Positions 6,457 through 14,275 of a DNA stretch of 35,360 bases are shown here, piece by piece. This DNA is from Paracoccaceae bacterium (GTDB lineage: Bacteria > Pseudomonadota > Alphaproteobacteria > Rhodobacterales > Rhodobacteraceae), in contig JANREX010000035.1 in assembly GCA_030758115.1 (NCBI GenBank), positions 1-35,360 of the forward strand, read 5' to 3'. The notes under the pieces are model-generated. The model was not told the DNA's origin and searched no databases. It saw nothing but the letters and a program-made list of their open reading frames with translations. The position numbers and the translations under genes are program-made. The number at the start of each line of letters is the position of its first letter. Within the stretch, counting starts at the first letter, position 1.

Positions 6457-8322
6457 TCAGCCTTTTTCATGGAAAAAGGCATAGATCGTCTCGGCCATGG
6501 CGTCCGAAATACCGGGCGCCGCCTTGAGATCCTCCAACCCTGCGCGGCTGACCGCCTTGGCGCTGCCGAAATGCGCCAGAAGCGCGCGTTTGCGGCTGGC
6601 CCCCACGCCGGGCACATCATCCAAGGGCGTTGCGCCCACGGCCTTGCTGCGTTTGGCGCGGTGCGTGCCGATGGCGAAGCGATGCGCCTCGTCCCGCAGA
6701 CGCTGCACGAAATAGAGCACGGGATCATTGCGGCGCAGCGCGAAGGGGTGCTTTCCCAGGCGGTGGAATTCCTCCTTGCCCGCGTCGCGGTCTATCCCTT
6801 TGGCGACACCGATCATCGGAATGTCCTGCACGCCATGCTCGTCCATGATCTGGGCCACGGCACTGACCTGACCGGCGCCGCCGTCGATCAGCAGCAGATC
6901 GGGCCAGAGGCCAAGGCTGCGATCCGGGTCTTCCTTTTGCAGGCGTTTGAAGCGGCGGGTCAGCACCTCTTTCATCATGCCGAAATCATCGCCCGGCGTC
7001 AGATCATCGCCCCGGATGTTGAACTTGCGGTACTGGCCTTTCATCAACCCGTCCGGCCCGGCGACGATCATCGCCCCCACCGCATCGGTGCCCTGGATGT
7101 GGCTGTTGTCATAGACCTCGATCCGCTGCGGCGGCGCGGGCAGATCGAAGGCCTCGGCCAGCCCTGCCAGCAGCTTGGTCTGGGTGGCGCTTTCTGACAT
7201 GCGGCGCGCCAGCGATTCACGGGCGTTGCGCGCGGCACCTTCCACAAGCTCGGCCTTTTCCCCGCGCTGAGGCACCAGAATCTCGACCTTGCGGCCCAGC
7301 TTCTCGGATAGCGCCGCCTGCATCAGGTCAGGATTTTCCAGAGGATGCGACAGGATCAGCTGCCGGGGCGGCTCCTTGGTGTCGTAGAATTGACCGATGA
7401 AGGCCTCAAGCACCTCGGGCGCCTCGATATCCGACCCGACACGGGGATAGAAATCGGCATTGCCCCAGTTCTGATGGGCCCGAATGAAGAAGACCTGCAC
7501 ACAGGCCTGCCCACCTTCCATGTGCAAGGCGATCACATCCGCCTCGGCCACGCCGCGCGGGTTGATGCCCTGCACGGTCTGCACCTGCGTCAGCGCACGG
7601 ATCCGGTCGCGCAGGGCGGCAGCGCGTTCGAATTCCATATCGTCCGAGGCCTGCTGCATCTGCGCGGCCAGGGTTTCCTGCACCGCCGTCGACCGCCCCG
7701 AGAGAAAGCGCACGGCATCCGCCACGGTGTCGGCGTAATCCGCCTTGGATATCTGCCCCGTGCAGGGGGCCGAACACCGCTTGATCTGATGCAGCAAACA
7801 AGGCCGTGTCCGGCTGGAGAACATCGCGTCCGAGCAGTTGCGCAGCAAAAACACCTTTTGCAACTGGTTCAGCGTACGGTTGACCGCACCCGCGCTGGCG
7901 AAGGGGCCGAAATACTGGCCCTTGTCCTTGCGCGCGCCACGATGCTTGGTGATCATCGGAAAGTCGTGTTCGCCGGTGATCAGGATGTTCGGAAAGCTCT
8001 TGTCGTCCCGCAGCAGCACGTTGTAGCGCGGCTTGAGCTGCTTGATCAGGTTCTGCTCCAGCAGCAGGGCCTCGGTCTCGGTCCTTGTGGTCAGGAACAT
8101 CATCCCGGCCGTTTCCGAGATCATCCGCGCGATCCGCCCCGAATGGCCCGAGGGGCGCGCATAGTTCGACACCCGCGCGCGCAGGTTGCGCGCCTTGCCC
8201 ACGTAAAGCACGCGGCTTTGCGCATCCAGCATCCTGTAGACACCCGGAGACCCGTCGAGCGTCTTCAGATAGTCCTGGATCAGCGCGTGTCCGGTCAGCG
8301 GCTGGGCGGGTGTGTCGGTCAT
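6457..8322 (-). CDS. uvrC: Excinuclease ABC subunit C
   Basis: This 621-residue nucleotide-excision-repair nuclease incises damaged DNA on both sides of the lesion with UvrB. The GIY-YIG domain is near residues 15-90 ([19 protein letters not shown]). The UVR motif is in [15 protein letters not shown]. The RNase H-like C-domain follows ([22 protein letters not shown]) and then tandem HhH motifs ([37 protein letters not shown]). The start is ATG 8322 ([19 protein letters not shown]). An upstream TTG at 8358 would add an unconserved 12 residues. It is downstream of the SDR gene across an AT-rich 322-nt gap. Confidence 0.97.
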   Translation of the reverse strand: MTDTPAQPLTGHALIQDYLKTLDGSPGVYRMLDAQSRVLYVGKARNLRARVSNYARPSGHSGRIARMISETAGMMFLTTRTETEALLLEQNLIKQLKPRYNVLLRDDKSFPNILITGEHDFPMITKHRGARKDKGQYFGPFASAGAVNRTLNQLQKVFLLRNCSDAMFSSRTRPCLLHQIKRCSAPCTGQISKADYADTVADAVRFLSGRSTAVQETLAAQMQQASDDMEFERAAALRDRIRALTQVQTVQGINPRGVAEADVIALHMEGGQACVQVFFIRAHQNWGNADFYPRVGSDIEAPEVLEAFIGQFYDTKEPPRQLILSHPLENPDLMQAALSEKLGRKVEILVPQRGEKAELVEGAARNARESLARRMSESATQTKLLAGLAEAFDLPAPPQRIEVYDNSHIQGTDAVGAMIVAGPDGLMKGQYRKFNIRGDDLTPGDDFGMMKEVLTRRFKRLQKEDPDRSLGLWPDLLLIDGGAGQVSAVAQIMDEHGVQDIPMIGVAKGIDRDAGKEEFHRLGKHPFALRRNDPVLYFVQRLRDEAHRFAIGTHRAKRSKAVGATPLDDVPGVGASRKRALLAHFGSAKAVSRAGLEDLKAAPGISDAMAETIYAFFHEKG

Positions 8323-8400
8323 GGTGTCAGAGGTATGATTCTTCTTCGGGCTCTGCAATCTTTGTCAGGCAGGGGCAAGGGCAAACCTGTCCACGGTTTC

Positions 8401-8409
8401 TGTGGATAA
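8401..8409 (-). promoter_or_regulatory. Perfect DnaA box (TTATCCACA)
   Basis: The plus strand reads TGTGGATAA, the exact complement of the strong DnaA box. TCCAC at 8390-8394 and GTGGA at 8402-8406 form a small inverted repeat with it. It is about 80 nt upstream of uvrC. One box alone can occur by chance, but the AT-rich DNA next to it raises interest. Confidence 0.5.
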
Positions 8410-8470
8410 CTCTGCCGATAAGTTTTCGGCATCGGGAAATTTTCCTTAGTTACAGCCCGCTTCGTTAAGA

Positions 8471-8487
8471 TGCCTAATTTTTAGGCA
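8471..8487. repeat. Perfect inverted repeat, operator-like
   Basis: TGCCTAA and TTAGGCA are perfect 7-bp arms around TTT in the AT-rich gap upstream of uvrC. It could be an operator or a small hairpin. No T-run follows to make it a terminator. Confidence 0.4.
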
Positions 8488-8644
8488 CATAAATAAACCA
8501 TTGATTTTGAACGAAATTATTTTCCGTCGTTCCAAAATATTGAAAACATTAAAGTTTTTGTAACGATGTCGTAACGGCGGAGTGAACGGTGCAAAACTTT
8601 GACGTCTCTTTCGCCGAATATAGCCCTTAAGGGTGGTCCGGGAC

Positions 8645-9427
8645 CTATTCGACACCCAGAACATCAGGGGTCTGCCAGCCCAGATGCTGCCCCCCGTCGA
8701 CGCAGATCAACTGCCCCGTCACGGCGGGCGCATCCAGAAAATACCCCAGCGCCGCGGTGATGTCGGCAGGGTTCGCCCCCCGCCCCAGAACGGTGGCTGC
8801 ACGCTGGTCGGCAAAATGCCGGTCGGACTGTCGCGCGCCCTGCAAGGTCGGCCCCGGCCCGATCGCATTGACACGCACCCGCGGCGCCAGCGCCTGGGCA
8901 GAGGTCTGCGTCAAGGCCCAAAGCCCCATCTTGGCCAGGGTATAGGTCATGAACTCGGGCGTCAGTTTGCGCACGCGCTGGTCGATCATGTTGATCACAA
9001 GCCCCTGCGCCAGGGGCTCGCCCGCCTCATCCCGCGCCGCTTCGGGGATGGACGCGGCCATCGCTTGCGTCAGAACGAAGGGGGCCCGCAGGTTGCTTTC
9101 GAAATGCCGGTCCCAGCTGGTGCGCGTGGCGCTGGCGATGCTGTCATATTCGAAGATCGAGGCATTGTTGACCAGGCAGGTCACGGGCCCGCCCAAGGCC
9201 TGCATCGCCTCGGGGATCAGCCGCTGTGTCGCTGCCTCTTCCAGAAGATCCGCCTGCAATGTCACAGCACGGCGCCCCTTGGCGCGGATCAGCGCGCCCA
9301 CCTCCTCGGCCTCGGATTTCGAGGCGGAATAATGCAAGGCCAGATCAAATCCGCGATCCGCAAGGTAAAGCGCCATGGCGCGGCCCAACCGTTTGCCCGC
9401 TCCGGTCACCAGCGCGATCTTCTGCAT
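8645..9427 (-). CDS. SDR-family oxidoreductase, pteridine-reductase (FolM)-like
   Basis: This 260-residue Rossmann-fold enzyme has the nucleotide motif TGAGKRLGRAMA near residue 8; TGxxxRxG is typical of PTR1/FolM reductases rather than TGxxxGxG. It also has NNASIFEYDS near residue 88, the catalytic YTLAK motif (Y-x3-K), and NAIGPGPTLQG. The Arg in the motif favours NADPH. It may reduce dihydropterins or dihydrofolate-like substrates, but this is inferred from motif resemblance. It is 31 nt after the antiporter gene on the same strand and is followed by the AT-rich gap and uvrC. Confidence 0.85.
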   Translation of the reverse strand: MQKIALVTGAGKRLGRAMALYLADRGFDLALHYSASKSEAEEVGALIRAKGRRAVTLQADLLEEAATQRLIPEAMQALGGPVTCLVNNASIFEYDSIASATRTSWDRHFESNLRAPFVLTQAMAASIPEAARDEAGEPLAQGLVINMIDQRVRKLTPEFMTYTLAKMGLWALTQTSAQALAPRVRVNAIGPGPTLQGARQSDRHFADQRAATVLGRGANPADITAALGYFLDAPAVTGQLICVDGGQHLGWQTPDVLGVE

Positions 9428-9458
9428 GATCCCTTACCTCTTTGCCTGCCCCGAGGGG

Positions 9459-10424
9459 TCAGATGAACATCATCGATACATAGGTCACATAGAACAGGAT
9501 CAAGACGATACCCCAGACACGCCCGATGTTCTGGCGCAGGTATACGAAGGGGATCAGCAGCAACGAGGCCGCCAGCATCACCCAAAGGTCATAGGTCAGG
9601 AACTGGCTGTCGACCGGGATCGGCGCGACCAGCGCGGCAACCCCGATGATGGCCAGAAGGTTGAACAGGTTCGACCCGATCACGTTGCCAAGCGCCACAT
9701 CGGCCTGACGGCGGATGGCCGCCATCACCGTGGTTGCAAGTTCCGGCATCGAGGTGCCGACCGCCACCAGTGTCAGGCCGATCACCGTCTCGCTGATGCC
9801 GAAGGTGCGCGCGATCACTGTCGCGCTGTCGACAAGGATATCCGCGCCCAGCGGCAGACCGATCAGACCCAGCACAAGGAACATGACGATCTTCCACCAG
9901 GGCATGTCGGGATCAACGCCCTCGAGGTCGTCAAAGTCGTCCGCCTCATCGATGCCTTCGGCCACCGCCGCCGCGATCTTGTGGTTACGGGCGTCACGGA
10001 ACATGTCGGCCAGCGCCAGCGACAACGCACCCAGCAGGATCAGCGCCGCGATCCAGTCGAACACGCCGCGAAAGGCCAGCAGGATGAACAGCACCGAGGC
10101 CGCGATCATCACGACAAAGCTTTTGCGCGTGTCATGTTCGGAGGTGTGCATCACCGCGATCATCGCCGGCACACCCAGCACCAGCAGGATATTCGCGGTA
10201 TTCGACCCCACCACGTTGCCCAGCGCGATACCCGGCACACCGGACATCGCCGCCTGGATCGAGATCAGCAATTCAGGGGCAGAGGTGCCAAAGGCGACAA
10301 TGGTCAGGCTGACGATCAACGCGGGGATCCCGATCCTGAGGGCAAGGTTCACCGCGCCCTTCACCAGCGCATCGCCGGCAAACAACAGGATCACAAGCCC
10401 AAGGGCCGCCATCAACCAGACCAT
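9459..10424 (-). CDS. Calcium/sodium antiporter, CaCA family (YrbG-like)
   Basis: This 321-residue inner-membrane exchanger has about ten helices and the two inverted alpha-repeats of the CaCA superfamily. Repeat 1 is VAFGTSAPELLIS with GNVVGSNTANILLVLG, and repeat 2 is VAVGTSMPELATT with GNVIGSNLFNLLAIIG. An acidic loop in the middle (EGIDEADDFDDLEGVDPD) separates the halves. It probably exports Ca2+ in exchange for Na+ or H+. It starts 3 nt after the stop of the small zinc-ribbon gene, so they form one transcript. Confidence 0.93.
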   Translation of the reverse strand: MVWLMAALGLVILLFAGDALVKGAVNLALRIGIPALIVSLTIVAFGTSAPELLISIQAAMSGVPGIALGNVVGSNTANILLVLGVPAMIAVMHTSEHDTRKSFVVMIAASVLFILLAFRGVFDWIAALILLGALSLALADMFRDARNHKIAAAVAEGIDEADDFDDLEGVDPDMPWWKIVMFLVLGLIGLPLGADILVDSATVIARTFGISETVIGLTLVAVGTSMPELATTVMAAIRRQADVALGNVIGSNLFNLLAIIGVAALVAPIPVDSQFLTYDLWVMLAASLLLIPFVYLRQNIGRVWGIVLILFYVTYVSMMFI

Positions 10425-10427
10425 GAC

Positions 10428-10595
10428 TTATCCTTTTTTGTGTCCGCAAGAACAGGGACCGCGCCCAATACGGTAGCGTTTGCAGGACGGGCAGCGGGCG
10501 TTTTCCAGCCGCTTCTGCCCGGGAAACTTGTATTTGCCGAACATGGCCAGAACGCCCATGCCGACAAGAAAGAGAACGACGGTTTTCAGGATCAC
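10428..10595 (-). CDS. Small zinc-ribbon membrane protein, function unknown
   Basis: This 55-residue protein has one N-terminal membrane helix (ILKTVVLFLVGMGVLAMFG), a basic linker (KYKFPGQKRLENAR) and a C-terminal zinc ribbon, CPSCKRYRIGRGPCSCG. The last part has two Cys pairs that could bind one zinc. The GTG at 10595 is chosen because it begins 1 nt after the protease stop (TGACGTG). A TTG at 10616 would overlap the protease gene. Its place between a membrane protease and an antiporter gives no clear role. Too small for firm family assignment. Confidence 0.75.
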   Translation of the reverse strand: MILKTVVLFLVGMGVLAMFGKYKFPGQKRLENARCPSCKRYRIGRGPCSCGHKKG

Positions 10596-10596
10596 G

Positions 10597-11403
10597 TCAA
10601 AGCCCGAAACGGGCAAAGGCCGCCCGCTCCTCTATTCCGGCAAGGGCGTCCTGCGCCAGCGTCGCGCCAAAGCGCTGAAACAGGCTGCGCCTGCGCCCAT
10701 AGCGGGCAAAGCGTGTCTTGTCGCCGTAAAGCTCCTTGAGCTTGGGTTCGAGATGGCCGATCCCGTCGATCAGGCCCAACCCCTCGGCCTGCGCCCCCAA
10801 CCAGAAGCGCCCCGTGAAAAGATCGGGGTCATCGGCCAGCTTCGCGCCGCGCCGCGACCGGACATAGGCCACGAAACTGTCGTGCAGACCGCCAAGCAAC
10901 TCCTTCAGCCGCGCCACGTCCTCGGGCTTTTCGGGCAGGAAGGGGTCCAGCATGCTCTTGGATTCGGCAGAGGTGTAGACGCGCCGCTCCACGCCCTGCC
11001 GCGCCAGCGCCACATGCGCGCCAAAGCCCGCCGAGATCACCCCGATCGACCCCACGATCGAGCCGGTATCGGCCCAGATGTCATCCGCCGCCGCCGCAAG
11101 CCAGTACCCGCCAGAGGCGGCCACATCCTCGACAAAGGCATGGACGGGCACTTTGCGCTCTGCCGAGAGACGCCGGATCCGGGCGGCGATCAGCGCCGAT
11201 TGCACGGGCGAGCCGCCGGGCGAATTGATCACCAGCGCCACGGCCTTGGGCTTTCCGCGCCGGAATGCGCGCTCCAGAACGGGGCCGATGACCTCGTCAC
11301 TCAAGGGGCTGCGCGGCCCGGCACCGATACTGCCGGCCAGCCGCACGACGGACACAACCGGGTCTGCCTTCATGAAGGGGATAAATCGTTTCATGGCCTG
11401 CAT
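10597..11403 (-). CDS. S49-family membrane peptidase (SohB/SppA-like)
   Basis: This 268-residue protein of the short S49 type carries the catalytic serine in DVAASGGYWLAAAADDIWA and the catalytic lysine in YTSAESKSMLDPF, the Ser-Lys dyad layout of SppA/SohB. INSPGGSPVQSALIA is the family block for the peptide-binding site. It degrades signal peptides or small membrane-protein fragments. I see no strong N-terminal signal helix, only a short hydrophobic stretch. ATG 11403 (MQAMKRF) follows a G6 run at about 10 nt. ATG 11394 is a possible alternative. The zinc-ribbon gene follows directly. Confidence 0.92.
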   Translation of the reverse strand: MQAMKRFIPFMKADPVVSVVRLAGSIGAGPRSPLSDEVIGPVLERAFRRGKPKAVALVINSPGGSPVQSALIAARIRRLSAERKVPVHAFVEDVAASGGYWLAAAADDIWADTGSIVGSIGVISAGFGAHVALARQGVERRVYTSAESKSMLDPFLPEKPEDVARLKELLGGLHDSFVAYVRSRRGAKLADDPDLFTGRFWLGAQAEGLGLIDGIGHLEPKLKELYGDKTRFARYGRRRSLFQRFGATLAQDALAGIEERAAFARFGL

Positions 11404-11506
11404 GTAGAATGTGCCCCCCTGACAAACAAGGCACGCCCGCCAAACAACCGATCGCCGGGGCGGATTATTTCGCCCCGCGCCGACAGATCTGCCGGGATGG
11501 CGGGTT

Positions 11507-12034
11507 TCACCCCTTCAGGCGGCTGAGCCAGCCTTTCTTTTTGGGGGCCGCGTCTTCATCGGCGGACACTTCGCCCGCAACCTCGTCCTCGGACGGCCCT
11601 TCGACAACGGTCTGGAAATTCTCGAAGAACTGGTCGGCCATCTTCTTGGCAAAACCGTCGATGAGGCGGCTGCCCAGTTGTGCCAGCTTGCCGCCGACCT
11701 TGGCCTCGACCTCGTAGATCAGCCGGGTGCCTTCGTCGATGTCCTCAAGGCGCACCTTGGCCTCGCCCTTGGCAAAGCCCGCGGCACCGCCCTTGCCCTC
11801 GCCGGACAGGGTCAGGCTTTCGCCCTCGACCATGTCGGACAGCATGACCTGGCCCTTGAACGTCGCCTTCACCGGTCCGACCTTCTGCACCACGGTCGCC
11901 TCGAAACCCTCTTCGGGGTTGCCGGTCACCTCTTGCGCGCCGGGCACGCAATCCTTCAGCACATCCGCGCTGAGCAATGCCGCCCAGACGTCGGAGCGGG
12001 GAGCCTTGATGTCGCGTTGGTCGTTCATCTGCAT
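11507..12034 (-). CDS. SRPBCC-family protein, CoxG-like
   Basis: This 175-residue protein starts at MQMNDQRDIKAPRSDVWAAL, the usual beginning of CoxG-type SRPBCC proteins. LKDCVPGAQEVTG, GPVKATFKGQVMLSDM, EGKGGAAGFAKGEAKVRLE, and LAQLGSRLIDGFAKKMADQFFENF are the conserved blocks. The C-terminus is an acidic linker ending in PKKKGWLSRLKG, which may be an amphipathic membrane anchor. CoxG anchors or matures CO dehydrogenase in carboxidotrophs, but no cox genes lie near, so that role is not supported here. It is divergent from the EamA gene. Confidence 0.88.
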   Translation of the reverse strand: MQMNDQRDIKAPRSDVWAALLSADVLKDCVPGAQEVTGNPEEGFEATVVQKVGPVKATFKGQVMLSDMVEGESLTLSGEGKGGAAGFAKGEAKVRLEDIDEGTRLIYEVEAKVGGKLAQLGSRLIDGFAKKMADQFFENFQTVVEGPSEDEVAGEVSADEDAAPKKKGWLSRLKG

Positions 12035-12058
12035 GGGTGTCTCGTCCTTCCTGCGCCG

Positions 12059-12070
12059 AATGCCGGCATT
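12059..12070. promoter_or_regulatory. 12-bp perfect palindrome in divergent promoter region
   Basis: AATGCCGGCATT lies between the divergent coxG-like and EamA genes, 25 nt upstream of the former. It may be an operator. A palindrome this short could be chance. Confidence 0.25.
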
Positions 12071-12192
12071 TTCTTCGCGGCAGACTACCCCAGCGTCAAG
12101 GCTGCGCCAAGCGGTGAGGCGCGGCTGCAAAAAAGAAGCTGGCCCGTTGCCCGCGGCGGGGATAGGCATGTCATGATTGCAAAGGTATCCTC

Positions 12193-13173
12193 ATGCGCAC
12201 GCCTCTTGTCACTGTCCCGCAGAATACCGCTGCCGGTATTCTGTTCGTGCTTGCCGGCATGGCGGCCATCTCGATCAACGATGTGCTGATCAAACAGTTG
12301 TCGGGCGGCTATCCGCTGCATCAGATGGTCTTCATCCGGTCGGCCATCGGGATCATCTTCAGCCTGATGCTGGTGCAGATGGAAGGCGGCTTCGGCATCC
12401 TGCGCACCCGCACGCCGGGGTTGCACCTGATGCGGGGCGTACTGGTCGTCATATCGAACCTGACATATTTCGCGGCGCTGGCCGTGATCCCGCTGGCCGA
12501 GGCGACGGCGCTGTTCTTCGTGGCGCCGCTGATGATCACCCTGCTGTCGATCCCCCTGCTGGGCGAAAAGGTGGGCCCGCTGCGCATGGCCGCGGTCACG
12601 GTCGGCTTCGGCGGTGTGATCCTGATGATGCGGCCCTGGGAAAGCAGCACCGAGGTGTCGCGCCTCATCCTGTTCCTGCCCGTGCTGTCGGCCCTGACCT
12701 ATGCGCTGAACCAGATCATGACACGGCGGCTGGGCGCCACAACCCGTGCCTCGGCCATGGCAGTCTATATCCAGGGCATCTTCATCGTGGTGTCCTTGCT
12801 GTTCTACGCCGTTGCGGGCGACGGACGCTTTGCCGAGGGCGTCGACAACGGATCGGTGCAGTTTCTTCTGCGCGCCTGGGTCTGGCCGGAAGGCAACGAC
12901 CGCTGGCTGTTCCTGGGCCTGGGGCTGAATTCGGCCGTCATCGGCTTTTCCCTGGCACAGGCCTATCGGCTGGCCGATGCGGCGGTCGTGGCCCCCTTCG
13001 AATACATCGGCCTTCCGCTTGCGATCTTCTGGGGCTGGCTGATCTGGGGCGAAGTCCCGGCCCCTGTCGTATGGGCGGGCAGCGCGCTGATCCTGGGGTC
13101 GGGTCTGTTCGTCTTCATCCGCGAAAGGATGCAGAAGCGCCGCCCGCTGCCCCCGGTGCAGGGGCGACAATAG
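12193..13173 (+). CDS. EamA/DMT-family transporter
   Basis: This 326-residue inner-membrane protein has about ten helices arranged as two EamA repeats. Repeat 1 begins GILFVLAGMAAISINDVLIKQLSGGYPLHQMVFIRS and repeat 2 begins near LSALTYALNQIMTRRLG. LAEATALFFVAPLMITLLSIPLLGEKVG and ADAAVVAPFEYIGLPLAIFWGWLIWGE are the paired family signatures. Members export amino acids, purines or other metabolites, and the substrate is not predictable. AAAGG lies 7 nt before the ATG. Confidence 0.93.
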   Translation: MRTPLVTVPQNTAAGILFVLAGMAAISINDVLIKQLSGGYPLHQMVFIRSAIGIIFSLMLVQMEGGFGILRTRTPGLHLMRGVLVVISNLTYFAALAVIPLAEATALFFVAPLMITLLSIPLLGEKVGPLRMAAVTVGFGGVILMMRPWESSTEVSRLILFLPVLSALTYALNQIMTRRLGATTRASAMAVYIQGIFIVVSLLFYAVAGDGRFAEGVDNGSVQFLLRAWVWPEGNDRWLFLGLGLNSAVIGFSLAQAYRLADAAVVAPFEYIGLPLAIFWGWLIWGEVPAPVVWAGSALILGSGLFVFIRERMQKRRPLPPVQGRQ

Positions 13174-13216
13174 CGCCGCGGCATCTGATGGCGACGCCGG
13201 ATGCGCTCCGCGCGGG

Positions 13217-13238
13217 GATATTTGGGGCAAGAAGAAAC
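13217..13238 (+). repeat. GATATTT...CAAGAAGAA intergenic element, copy A
   Basis: GATATTTGGGGCAAGAAGAA lies between the EamA and LysR genes, preceded by a CTCCGCGCGGG segment. Copy B is inverted at 14232-14252 on the other side of lysR and matches in 18 of the first 20 positions. I recall similar elements being frequent in Rhodobacterales intergenic DNA. Function unknown. Confidence 0.7.
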
Positions 13239-13290
13239 AGGGCGCGGGAAAACCCTTTCACAGGGCGGGCTTTGCCGCGATAGTCGGGTC

Positions 13291-14193
13291 ATGATCGAGA
13301 AACTGGAAATGTTCATCGCCCTGGCGCGCGAGCAGCATTTCGGCCGCGCCGCCGAGGCCTGCGGCGTCACGCAGCCCAGCCTCTCGGCGGCGATCAAGCA
13401 ACTGGAGGATCAGCTGGGCGTCATGCTGGTCTGGCGCGGCTCGCGCTTCCAGGGGCTGACACCCGAAGGCCAGCGTGTACTGGAATGGGCGCGCCAGATC
13501 GTGGGCGATGCGCGCACGATGCGAGAGGAGATGCGCACCGCGAAGCAGGGCCTGTCCGGCAATCTGCGCCTTGCGGTGATCCCGACGGCTCTGACGATGG
13601 TATCCGATCTGACAACGCAGTTCAGCCTGCGCCATCCGAATGTGCGCTTCACCGTCCGCTCCAGCACCTCGATCGAGATCCTGGCGCTGCTGGAGAACCT
13701 GCAGATCGACGCGGGCATCAGCTACCTCGACAACGAGCCGCTGGGGCGTGTGACGACGGTTCCGCTTTATGACGAGCGGTATTGCGTGGTCCTGCGCGCC
13801 GATGATCCGCTTGCCGCGCAGGATGGGCTGCAATGGGCAGATCTGGGCGATCTGCCACTCTGTCTGCTGACCCCGGACATGCAGAATCGCCGCATTATCA
13901 ACCTGCATATGGCCGAGGCCGGGGTGACCGTGCAGCCAAAGGTCGAAGCGTCATCCGTCATCGTTCTGATCAGCCATGTGCTTGCAGGGGGCTGGGCCAC
14001 GGTTCTGCCCCTGAAGGCCGCCGAGATATTTCTGGCCGGGGGCGATCTGGTCGCCCTGCCCCTGACCGCGCCGGACGCGCACCACGCCGTGGGCCTGATC
14101 GCCCCCTACCGCGAACCGCATACGCCTGTCCTGGCCGCGCTGATGCAGCAGGCACAGACGATTGCGGAAAAACGCCCCGGCGCCAACGCCTGA
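13291..14193 (+). CDS. LysR-family transcriptional regulator
   Basis: This 300-residue regulator has the N-terminal winged helix-turn-helix (MIEKLEMFIALAREQHFGRAAEACGVTQPSLSAAIKQLEDQLGVMLVWRG) and a periplasmic-binding-like effector domain from about residue 90 (LSGNLRLAVIPTAL). QPSLSAAIKQLE is the recognition helix. No divergent target gene is next to it. It runs in the same direction as the EamA gene, 117 nt downstream, and is convergent with dppF. The effector and targets are therefore unknown. Some relatives in this order, as I recall, sit beside formate dehydrogenase genes, which are absent here. Inverted copies of a short repeat flank it. Confidence 0.92.
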   Translation: MIEKLEMFIALAREQHFGRAAEACGVTQPSLSAAIKQLEDQLGVMLVWRGSRFQGLTPEGQRVLEWARQIVGDARTMREEMRTAKQGLSGNLRLAVIPTALTMVSDLTTQFSLRHPNVRFTVRSSTSIEILALLENLQIDAGISYLDNEPLGRVTTVPLYDERYCVVLRADDPLAAQDGLQWADLGDLPLCLLTPDMQNRRIINLHMAEAGVTVQPKVEASSVIVLISHVLAGGWATVLPLKAAEIFLAGGDLVALPLTAPDAHHAVGLIAPYREPHTPVLAALMQQAQTIAEKRPGANA

Positions 14194-14231
14194 GCGCATG
14201 GCTTGTCCGGCCAGGCAAGCGGGGTCGGCTG

Positions 14232-14252
14232 CTTCTTCTTGCTTCAAATATC
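14232..14252 (-). repeat. GATATTT...CAAGAAGAAG intergenic element, copy B
   Basis: On the minus strand it reads GATATTTGAAGCAAGAAGAA, followed by G, close to copy A in opposite orientation. It lies in the 82-nt convergent gap between lysR and dppF and is bracketed by GGTCGG (14223-14228) and CCGACC (14260-14265), so it would sit in the loop of a hairpin. Function unknown. Confidence 0.7.
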
Positions 14253-14275
14253 CAAAGGACCGACCGCGCCGCAGA

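Larger units (their letters stand above)
8323..8644. other. AT-rich non-coding segment upstream of uvrC
   Basis: This 322-nt gap lies between the SDR gene and uvrC (both minus strand) and holds no convincing gene. About 8443-8570 is clearly AT-rich against the surrounding GC-rich DNA. It contains a perfect DnaA box (8401-8409), a 7-bp palindrome (8471-8487), a CtrA-like TTAA-N7-GTAAC half match (8549-8564) and a GTAACG direct repeat (8560-8575). It probably holds the uvrC promoter. Confidence 0.6.

Noticed and set aside
8323-8644. Chromosomal origin of replication
   Set aside because: Only one perfect DnaA box is present and the usual origin neighbours such as hemE or dnaA are missing. Kept only as a finding about regulation.
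11457-11476. GGGGCG/CGCCCC hairpin as terminator between the coxG-like and S49 genes
   Set aside because: The stem is only 6 bp and no T tract follows on the minus strand.
11507-12034. Part of a CO dehydrogenase system
   Set aside because: The SRPBCC protein is CoxG-like, but no coxM, coxS, coxL or MoxR-type genes are near.
13201-13290. 30-residue N-terminal extension of the LysR regulator
   Set aside because: LysR proteins begin at the helix-turn-helix (MIEKLEMF), and the extension would translate the intergenic repeat.
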